Of a stretch of DNA of 64,000 nucleotides, positions 58,861 through 64,000 are shown one piece after another. This stretch comes from Amycolatopsis anabasis (lineage in GTDB: Bacteria > Actinomycetota > Actinomycetes > Mycobacteriales > Pseudonocardiaceae). Made by a program: the position numbers and the translations under genes. The stretch lies in NCBI RefSeq assembly GCF_009765355.1, contig NZ_VTHK01000019.1:1-64000 (forward strand). Direction: 5' to 3'. Every line of letters begins with the position of its first letter. The first letter of the stretch is position 1. The notes beneath the pieces were generated by a model. The model saw nothing but the letters and a program-made list of their open reading frames with translations. It was not told where the DNA came from and searched no databases.

Positions 58861-59649
58861 GTGACGATCCGGAACGGCGGCGAGCGGGCCGCGCGGGCCA
58901 CCCTGGGCCCCGAACTCCTGGAACGGCTGCTGGAGTTCGTGCACGGCAAGGTCACCGGCTGCGTCGGGGTCGGCCTGCACGCCTCCTCCCGCAGCGAAGG
59001 ACCGATCACCTCCTCCGGGCTCGCCGAGAAACTCGATGCGCTGCAATGGGAACTGGGCACCGGACCGGTCGTCCACACCGCCACGGCGCACGAGGCGATC
59101 ACGGCCCCCGATCTCGCCCGGGACGAACGCTGGCCCGAACTGGCGGCGCGGATCTCCGCGCTCTCCGACGTGCCCGTCCCGCTCGCGGTGATCGCGGTGG
59201 CCGGGAGCTGGGACGACGAGGGCCCGATCGTGCTGTCCCTCTACCTCGACCACGAGGCCACCGCCGACGACCTGCGCGTGGTCGAGGAGATCGAACCGGT
59301 GCTCGCGATGTCGGCCGCGCTCGTCGAGTACTGCGCGGACGAGGTGCTCCGCGGTGATCAGCTGCTCAAGATGGTCGAGCACCGCAGGATCATCGAACAG
59401 GCCAAGGGCATGATCATGACCGCGCGCGGCTGCGACGCCGGGGTCGCGTTCCGCACGCTCGTCCTGTCCAGCCAGCACTTCAACGTCAAACTGCGCGATC
59501 TCGCGGTGGCCACGGTCGAACTGATCGGCGCCGCCCCCGCCGAGGGCCCGCCACCGGAACTGGCCGACGAACTGGGCGAGCCCACCGCGCCCGGAAACGA
59601 GGCCCGCCGCGCCGCCGAACTCATGTGGGCCGCGCTACAAGAAGGCTAG
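58861..59649 (+). CDS. GAF-ANTAR RNA-binding transcription antitermination regulator
   Basis: A 262-residue protein: GAF-like sensor (about 20-165) and a C-terminal ANTAR domain (about 175-230: HRRIIEQAKGMIMTARGCDA, FRTLVLSSQHFNVKLRDLAV). ANTAR binds paired RNA hairpins and prevents termination; GAF senses a small ligand or redox state. GTG at 58861 with GGCGGAG 2 bases upstream; an earlier in-frame ATG is possible. A second GAF-ANTAR protein is encoded at 62.2-63.0 kb. Confidence 0.88.
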   Translation: MTIRNGGERAARATLGPELLERLLEFVHGKVTGCVGVGLHASSRSEGPITSSGLAEKLDALQWELGTGPVVHTATAHEAITAPDLARDERWPELAARISALSDVPVPLAVIAVAGSWDDEGPIVLSLYLDHEATADDLRVVEEIEPVLAMSAALVEYCADEVLRGDQLLKMVEHRRIIEQAKGMIMTARGCDAGVAFRTLVLSSQHFNVKLRDLAVATVELIGAAPAEGPPPELADELGEPTAPGNEARRAAELMWAALQEG

Positions 59650-60098
59650 TCCGCGTCCTGCGGGGTGCGGATCGCCTCGGCCACCGAGCCACCGGCCTCG
59701 TCCGCGTTCTGTCCCCGTTCGACGGCCGACGAGTGCGGTCCGTCCAGCCGCTCGTCCGGCGCCACCGGCTCGACGTCCGGCGGCGCGTCGTCGATCGTGC
59801 CGTCGAGTTCGTCGGCCGGGGTCGCGGCGATCGGCCGATCGGGGACGTCCTCCGGCTGCACGTCCGCCTCTTCCTCGTGCAGCTTCTGCTCCAGGCTCTC
59901 GCCCGCGCGCTGCTCGTTGGCCGTGGTGCCGAACCGGTCCGCGGCGGTCCAGTGCTCCGGTGGTTCGACGCCTTCTTCCAGCGGGTCGACCCGGAGGCGG
60001 TCCTCGTCGAGGTCTTCGCTGCTGCTCAACGACGCGGGATCGTGCTCCGCCATCTCGGCCGGATCACGCTCGACCGCGTCGGGTGTCCGCTCGGTCAT
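59646..60098 (-). CDS. DUF5709 domain-containing protein
   Basis: A 150-residue very acidic protein. The DUF5709 core is SSSEDLDEDRLRVDPLEEGV, EPPEHWTAADRFGTTANEQ, and RAGESLEQKLHEEEADV. Function is not known; it is common in actinomycetes. ATG at 60098 with GGGAGG 6 bases upstream; a longer frame exists but has no site. Overlaps the GAF-ANTAR stop by 4 bases. Confidence 0.85.
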   Translation of the reverse strand: MTERTPDAVERDPAEMAEHDPASLSSSEDLDEDRLRVDPLEEGVEPPEHWTAADRFGTTANEQRAGESLEQKLHEEEADVQPEDVPDRPIAATPADELDGTIDDAPPDVEPVAPDERLDGPHSSAVERGQNADEAGGSVAEAIRTPQDAD

Positions 60099-60197
60099 CG
60101 GGTCCTCCCTTCCCGGGCTTTCGAACCACGGGCTCGACATACCCGGGCGGCCCCGCGGCGAAACGAGCGGTACCGAGAGCGAGATCACCTTTTATTC

Positions 60198-60217
60198 GAT
60201 TCACAAGTTTGTGAATC
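60198..60217. promoter_or_regulatory. 20-bp palindromic operator before gtrA-like gene
   Basis: GATTCACAA and TTGTGAATC form a perfect inverted repeat with a 2-base centre. It ends 18 bases before the ATG. A TAGATT -10-like element (60222-60227) falls between, so a bound repressor would cover the -35 region. The regulator is unknown; none is adjacent. Confidence 0.65.
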
Positions 60218-60235
60218 ATCTGTAGATTCTGGATT

Positions 60236-60673
60236 ATGACCACCGCACGGTGGATGCCCGGCGAAACCCTGCGCCCCGCATCGCAGCTCGGCCACCACGT
60301 CGCTTGGTACGTCCTCGCCGGAGCGGTGACCACCGGCCTGCAGGCGGCGCTCTTCCTCGCGTTCCGGCCGATGACCGGTTCGACCGCGGCGAACCTGCTC
60401 TCCGTCGCCATCACCACGATTCTCAACACCGAGTTCCACCGCAAGGTGACCTTCGCCGGCGCCCCGAGCGCGCCCGCCCGGCGGCACCTGCAGTCGGTGC
60501 TGACCTTCCTGTTCTACGCCGGTTACGGATCGGCCGTCCTGCTCGCCCTGGACGCCGTCGCGACCGCGCCTTCGGCCACGCTCGAGGCGACCGTGCTGGC
60601 GACGGCCAGCGCGCTCGGCGGCATCGCCCGGTTCGCGCTGCTGCGCTGGTGGGTGTTCGCCCGGCGCCACTGA
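60236..60673 (+). CDS. GtrA family membrane protein
   Basis: A 145-residue protein with four hydrophobic segments in the GtrA/DPMS arrangement (HVAWYVLAGAVTTGLQAALF, AANLLSVAITTILNTEFHRK, ALLRWWVF). GtrA proteins flip or help move lipid-linked sugars for wall glycans. No ribosome-binding site is visible; the -10-like TAGATT lies 8 bases before the ATG, so translation may be leaderless. It precedes two DUF202 membrane genes. Confidence 0.87.
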   Translation: MTTARWMPGETLRPASQLGHHVAWYVLAGAVTTGLQAALFLAFRPMTGSTAANLLSVAITTILNTEFHRKVTFAGAPSAPARRHLQSVLTFLFYAGYGSAVLLALDAVATAPSATLEATVLATASALGGIARFALLRWWVFARRH

Positions 60674-60686
60674 TTACCCTGCCCAC

Positions 60687-61040
60687 ATGGCAGAACGCAC
60701 GTCCGGAGAGGACGGCACGGAACCGGACTACCGGTTCACCCTGGCCAACGAACGCACCTTCCTCGCCTGGCTGCGGACCGCGCTCGGGCTGCTCGCCGCG
60801 GGGGTGGCCGTGCACCAGCTCGTGCCCCGGTTCGCGGTGCCGAGCACGCGGACCGTGCTGGCCCTGGTGTTCGTCGGCTTGTCGGCCGTGCTCGCCGCGA
60901 CCAGCTACCCGCGCTGGCGGAAGGTGCAGCAGGCGATGCGGCGAGGTGAACCACTTCCGCGCAACGGGCTGGTCCTGGTGCTCGCCACCGGCATCCTGCT
61001 GCTCGCCCTGGCGTGCGCGGTACTCGTGGTGCTCTCGTGA
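60687..61040 (+). CDS. DUF202 membrane protein (YidH-like)
   Basis: A 117-residue protein. FTLANERTFLAWLRTALGLL is the DUF202 signature, followed by three hydrophobic segments. Function is unknown; pairs of these genes are typical in actinobacteria. It starts 13 bases after gtrA and its stop overlaps the next gene (GTGA). Confidence 0.9.
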   Translation: MAERTSGEDGTEPDYRFTLANERTFLAWLRTALGLLAAGVAVHQLVPRFAVPSTRTVLALVFVGLSAVLAATSYPRWRKVQQAMRRGEPLPRNGLVLVLATGILLLALACAVLVVLS

Positions 61041-61336
61041 ACCCGGACGGGGCACAGCCCCAGCGCACCGGACTGGCCTGGCGCCGGACCGCGCTGGCAT
61101 GCGCCGGCTGCACCCTGCTCCTGCTGAACTCCGCGGCCCGGCAGGGCTGGGGCCTCGCCGTGGTGCCGGGCGTGCTCGCCGCGGTGACCACCGCGCTCCT
61201 GGCGGTGACCGGATCGGTACGCGATCGGGTGTTCCGCGAACAAGCCCGGCCGACGGCGCCGAGCGCGCCGATGATCGCCGCGGCCACGGTGCTGGTGGCC
61301 GCGACATCCGCGTCCGCACTGTCACTTCTGCACTGA
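61037..61336 (+). CDS. DUF202 membrane protein, second copy
   Basis: A 99-residue protein with QRTGLAWRRTALACAGCTLL, the second, divergent DUF202 type, and three hydrophobic segments. GTG start overlaps the previous stop. It probably forms a membrane pair with its neighbour. Confidence 0.88.
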   Translation: MNPDGAQPQRTGLAWRRTALACAGCTLLLLNSAARQGWGLAVVPGVLAAVTTALLAVTGSVRDRVFREQARPTAPSAPMIAAATVLVAATSASALSLLH

Positions 61337-61385
61337 TTCGTTCACCCGTGTTCGTTGCACGAGGGTTTCGCGCACCGGCGAACAT

Positions 61386-61403
61386 CCCGTTCGTGCGAAC
61401 GGG
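61386..61403. promoter_or_regulatory. palindrome upstream of first sigma-factor gene
   Basis: CCCGTTCG-TG-CGAACGGG is a perfect 8-base-arm palindrome. The 15-base core GTTCGTGCGAACGGG begins 179 bases before the sigma factor start and recurs, exact to the base, before the paralogous sigma gene at 63079. Likely the binding site of a shared regulator. Confidence 0.6.
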
Positions 61404-61501
61404 GCTTATCTAGTTGAATTGTCGACCAATGCCCGGAGCCGACTTATGATTACGCTGAGTCGCAAAGCTACTGAGTTTCGTTCGGATTTTCGGGCCAGTC
61501 G

Positions 61502-61530
61502 TTGACAAACAGTGACGCAGCGTATGCCTT
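61502..61530 (+). promoter_or_regulatory. candidate promoter of first sigma-factor gene
   Basis: A perfect TTGACA -35 hexamer at 61502 is followed after 15-16 bases by TATGCC, a weak -10 match. It lies about 40 bases before the sigma factor ATG. Spacing is at the short limit, so this is tentative. Confidence 0.35.
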
Positions 61531-61567
61531 CGACGTCAGGTCGTCGCGAGGTGCAGGGGAGCCGATC

Positions 61568-62224
61568 ATGAGTGTGCGTGTCCCACCGGCCACGAGCGAC
61601 GGCGTCGCCACGCCGGTGCCCGGTTTCACCACACCGAAGTCCTATCCGCGTGCCGGGCAGCGGTTGACCAAGGAAGAGCTCGACCCGTTGGTCAAGGACG
61701 CGGCCGAGGGGAATCCCGGCGCGATCCAAGCCCTGCTGGAGATGCTGCGCCCGGTCGCGGCGCGGTACTGCCGCGCCCGGATGGGCGGCCGCGACCTGTC
61801 CTACCTGTCCGCCGACGACGTCGCCCAGGAGATCTGCCTCGCGGTGCTCAAGGCACTGCCCACCTACCAGGACCGCGGCGGCTCCTTCCTGTACCTGGTG
61901 CACGCGATCGCCGCGAACAAGGTCGCCGACGCCTACCGCCTGGTCTCCCGCGACCGGTCGGACCCGGTGCCCGAACTCCCGGAGTTCCCGCTCGGCGAGA
62001 ACGAACCGGAAAAGCACGCGCTGGACGCCGATCTCGGCGCGCGCCTCAACCGCCTGCTGAGCACGCTTCCCCAACTGCAGCAAGAAATTCTCGCACTGCG
62101 GATCGCGGTCGGGCTGTCCGCCACCGAGACCGCCGAAGCGCTGGGCATCTCGCCCGGGAACGTCCGCGTCACCCAGCACCGGGCGATCACCCGGCTGCGT
62201 GCGCTGGTCACCCGGGACTTCTAG
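61568..62224 (+). CDS. ECF-like RNA polymerase sigma factor (ShbA/SigD type), copy 1
   Basis: A 218-residue sigma-70 family factor with region 2 (GGRDLSYLSADDVAQEICLA, GGSFLYLVHAIAANKVADAY) and region 4 (LQQEILALRIAVGLSATETA, ISPGNVRVTQHRAITRLRAL). The pattern matches the SigD/ShbA group; in Streptomyces ShbA drives the principal sigma gene hrdB. AGGGGAG lies 6 bases before the ATG; longer in-frame sequence is rejected. No anti-sigma gene follows. A close paralogue lies 1 kb downstream. Confidence 0.9.
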   Translation: MSVRVPPATSDGVATPVPGFTTPKSYPRAGQRLTKEELDPLVKDAAEGNPGAIQALLEMLRPVAARYCRARMGGRDLSYLSADDVAQEICLAVLKALPTYQDRGGSFLYLVHAIAANKVADAYRLVSRDRSDPVPELPEFPLGENEPEKHALDADLGARLNRLLSTLPQLQQEILALRIAVGLSATETAEALGISPGNVRVTQHRAITRLRALVTRDF

Positions 62225-63009
62225 CGCTTTTCCTGACGCCCCAAGGGAAGCCCGTCCACCACGGCGGCCGCCAGCTCGGCCAGCCGGCGGCGGTGCTGGC
62301 GCGCGTGGCCGCGCAGCAGGGTGAACGCCTCGTCCAATCCGATCTGCTGCCGTTCGGCCAGGACGCCCTTCGCCTGTTCGATGATCACCCGGCTGCGCAG
62401 CGCGGTCTGCAACTGGGCCGCCAACTCTTCGCGTTCATGCAACCGGAGGTGCTGCATCAGCCCGATCGTCGCGGTCTCGGTCATCGCCTGCGCGAGCACG
62501 ACGTCGCTCTCGGCGAACCGCTCGGTGCCGTGTTTCAGCAGCAGCAAAGCGCCGATCACCGCGTCGCGCCGCCGCATGGGCAGCGCGTGGCTCAGCTCGA
62601 AACCCGCGGCACGCACCTGGACGGCGTAGTCCGGCCAGCGCGCCGCGGATTCGCGCGCGCCGAGGTTGGCCAGATACTCGCCCGCGCAGTCGGCCGCGGG
62701 CCCGGGAGTGGCCGCGAGGAATTCGGTCAGGCGGGTGTCGATGCCGGTGGAAACCGCGAGGCGGAGGCCTCCCTCCGGCTCGGCGAGGAACACCGCGGCC
62801 GCGTCGATGCCCAGCAGTTCCTGGCAGTGCCGAGCCAGCAGCCGCAGGAACCCGCTCACCTCGAACTCGGCATCCAGGGTGTCGGCGAGTTCGACGAAGG
62901 CGTGCGCGATGTGTCGTTGCACATCCACCGGTACCGCCGCCCGGTGCAACTCGGCACGTATTGCCGCGGGGGAGCTCGCCGGGGGCTCGGTAACCTGATG
63001 TCTTCCCAC
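62221..63009 (-). CDS. GAF-ANTAR regulator
   Basis: A 262-residue protein: GAF domain (about 30-185, FLRLLARHCQELLGIDAAAV, LPMRRRDAVIGALLLLKHG) and C-terminal ANTAR (SRVIIEQAKGVLAERQQIGL, FTLLRGHARQHRRRLAELA). The GTG at 63009 is chosen; TAAATA lies 10 bases upstream and no ribosome-binding site is seen, so it may be leaderless. It is sandwiched between the two sigma factors, on the opposite strand, with its stop overlapping the first by 4 bases. Confidence 0.85.
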   Translation of the reverse strand: MGRHQVTEPPASSPAAIRAELHRAAVPVDVQRHIAHAFVELADTLDAEFEVSGFLRLLARHCQELLGIDAAAVFLAEPEGGLRLAVSTGIDTRLTEFLAATPGPAADCAGEYLANLGARESAARWPDYAVQVRAAGFELSHALPMRRRDAVIGALLLLKHGTERFAESDVVLAQAMTETATIGLMQHLRLHEREELAAQLQTALRSRVIIEQAKGVLAERQQIGLDEAFTLLRGHARQHRRRLAELAAAVVDGLPLGRQEKR

Positions 63010-63076
63010 GGATACACCATATTTAATCGTTACCCGGTTCCGTCGACACCCAAACGGCGTCACCTAGCGCACACGG

Positions 63077-63096
63077 CTGTTCGTGCGAACGGGCAG
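63077..63096. promoter_or_regulatory. palindrome upstream of second sigma-factor gene
   Basis: TTCG-TG-CGAA within CTGTTCGTGCGAACGGGCAG shares the exact 15-base core GTTCGTGCGAACGGG with the site at 61389. Its core starts 176 bases before the second sigma start (179 in the first). It also lies 68 bases upstream of the divergent GAF-ANTAR start. Confidence 0.6.
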
Positions 63097-63254
63097 TCTT
63101 TCGAGGGTTTCTGGAAACCCCGTACCGTGCGGTCTAACATCACATCCGGTCATAACGCGTAGCGTGCCGAACGTTATCCCCCCGGCACGACCCCGAACTT
63201 CGCGCCGTCCCGGACCCCGACGGTGAACCCACCAGTGGACTCCGGGAGACAATC

Positions 63255-63911
63255 ATGAATGTCGGGGTGGCCCCGTCACCCACCACCACGTCCCAGGTCC
63301 GGCTCGCCGTGCTGGCTTCCGCGCCGCGCAAGAACTTCCGGCCGACGGAATCGGAATGGGATCCGCTGGCGCGCGCCGCGGCGGGTGGTGACGAGCAGGC
63401 CAAACATGATCTGCTCACCCAGCTGGCGCCGAAGATCGAACGTTTCTGCCTGTCCCGCATCGGCGGCCGGGACGTGTCGTACCTGTCCGCCGCGGACATC
63501 ACGCAGGAGGTCTGCATCGCGCTGCTGCACGCGCTTCCGGCCTACGAAGACCGCGGCGGCTCGTTTCTCTATCTGGTACGGGCGATCGCCACGAACAAAA
63601 TCGCCGACGCGTTTCGGCAGGCTTCCCGGGACCGCTCGGTGCCGGTGGCCGAGCTCCCGGAAATCACCGCCACCGAGAACGAACCGGAACTCCAGGCGCT
63701 GCGCTCCGATCTGGCCGTTCGGTTGCACCGCCTGATGAGCACGCTTCCGCACGTGCACCAGGACATTCTGGCGTTACGCGTCGCAATGGGATTGTCTTCC
63801 AAGGAAACCGCCAAGGCGCTGGGAATGTCGGCCGTCAATGTACGGGTGACCCAGCACCGCGCGATCGGGCGGCTCCGCGCGCTGATCGACTACGAGCCCG
63901 CGATGGGCTGA
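63255..63911 (+). CDS. ECF-like RNA polymerase sigma factor (ShbA/SigD type), copy 2
   Basis: A 218-residue paralogue of the factor at 61.6 kb: region 2 GGRDVSYLSAADITQEVCIA and GGSFLYLVRAIATNKIADAF, region 4 VHQDILALRVAMGLSSKETA and SAVNVRVTQHRAIGRLRAL. N-terminal 50 residues differ. GGGAG lies 6 bases before the ATG. The pair looks like a gene duplication with separate later tuning; both keep the same promoter-distal palindrome. Confidence 0.9.
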   Translation: MNVGVAPSPTTTSQVRLAVLASAPRKNFRPTESEWDPLARAAAGGDEQAKHDLLTQLAPKIERFCLSRIGGRDVSYLSAADITQEVCIALLHALPAYEDRGGSFLYLVRAIATNKIADAFRQASRDRSVPVAELPEITATENEPELQALRSDLAVRLHRLMSTLPHVHQDILALRVAMGLSSKETAKALGMSAVNVRVTQHRAIGRLRALIDYEPAMG

Positions 63912-63913
63912 AC

Positions 63914-64000
63914 TCAGGCCGCTTCCCGCAACGCGGGCAAGAGGGTCCGCTCGGCGAACTCGAAGAACCCGTCCTGGTGCTCGCCGCCGATCTGCACGAA
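63914..64000 (-). CDS. unidentified protein, C-terminal fragment
   Basis: The last 28 codons of a minus-strand gene enter the window from the right edge (FVQIGGEHQDGFFEFAERTL then LPALREAA and TGA). It reads like normal coding sequence and its end is 2 bases from the sigma stop. The fragment is too short for me to assign a family. Confidence 0.6.
   Translation of the reverse strand, partial: FVQIGGEHQDGFFEFAERTLLPALREAA

Noticed and set aside
60738..61240. Minus-strand frames opposite the DUF202 pair
   Set aside because: No family likeness, and the plus strand has two recognised DUF202 proteins with overlapping stop and start.
1..64000. CRISPR arrays, tRNA or rRNA genes, complete insertion sequences
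   Set aside because: No regularly spaced repeats, tRNA-like cloverleaf, rRNA segments or transposase genes were noticed on either strand. This was by eye; a tRNAscan and an IS search would settle it.

Overview
The window is high-GC DNA with tightly packed genes, many ATGA/GTGA start-stop overlaps and many GTG starts. Gene content (mycothiol-type DinB-fold protein, DUF5709, ANTAR regulators, EspG and PPE-like proteins, DUF3558 lipoprotein, DUF222/HNH nuclease, ShbA/SigD-like sigma factors) points to an actinomycete, most likely a Pseudonocardiales member such as Amycolatopsis. This is chromosomal accessory or semi-core DNA. I saw no rRNA, tRNA, CRISPR array or complete insertion sequence.

Layout. 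(1) 1-5893, minus strand: glycine cleavage operon gcvP-gcvT-gcvH-glyA-lipA behind a tandem glycine riboswitch. (2) 6144-8238: a hypothetical protein, a Met/Cys-rich copper-storage-like protein, a relic reading frame and a small secreted protein. (3) 8460-15554: a gamma-glutamyl amine pathway (SDR, aldehyde dehydrogenase, class I amidotransferase hydrolase, glutamine-synthetase-like ligase) divergent from an ethanolamine-type permease, an AsnC regulator and an amidohydrolase. I infer ethanolamine to glycine plus glutamate, which would feed the neighbouring glycine cleavage system. (4) 15551-16842: DUF222/HNH nuclease and a long inverted repeat. (5) 16933-26159: inositol-type catabolism (Gfo/Idh dehydrogenase, LacI repressor with a double palindromic operator, IolE-like isomerase, three-part ABC importer, IolC, IolD). 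(6) 26135-30956: old-yellow-enzyme, double AsnC regulator, flavin oxidoreductase, DinB-fold protein and TetR.

(7) 30892-49796: a molybdenum hydroxylase (form II CO-dehydrogenase-like) system. Its minus-strand genes are in order mobA-like, moxR/coxD, coxE, xdhC, coxS, coxL, coxM, coxG, but they are broken up by two blocks. One block (35559-38512) carries a DUF58 relic, a WXG-EndoU polymorphic toxin with its immunity gene, and an orphan in-frame toxin-immunity fusion. The other (40902-48347) carries type VII secretion accessory genes, an ABC-F resistance-type gene with a leader peptide and hairpin, a flavin monooxygenase, a TetR and a nucleoside-hydrolase relic.

(8) 49789-57199, minus strand: a complete protocatechuate-to-3-oxoadipyl-CoA-thiolase operon, pcaI-J-F-H-(26-residue ORF)-G-B-D-C plus an IclR regulator, running directly into mobA-like and moxR. 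(9) 57297-64000: 2-hydroxyacid dehydrogenase, a cysteine-free HesB-like protein, two GAF-ANTAR regulators, DUF5709, GtrA, two DUF202 membrane proteins, and two paralogous ECF-like sigma factors that share an upstream palindrome at nearly the same distance.

Most exciting candidates: the toxin-immunity fusion beside the EndoU toxin inside the split cox locus; the ABC-F leader; the SDR-based gamma-glutamyl amine cluster next to glycine cleavage; the methionine-rich Csp; the 26-residue ORF threaded between pcaH and pcaG; and the sigma-factor pair with a common motif.
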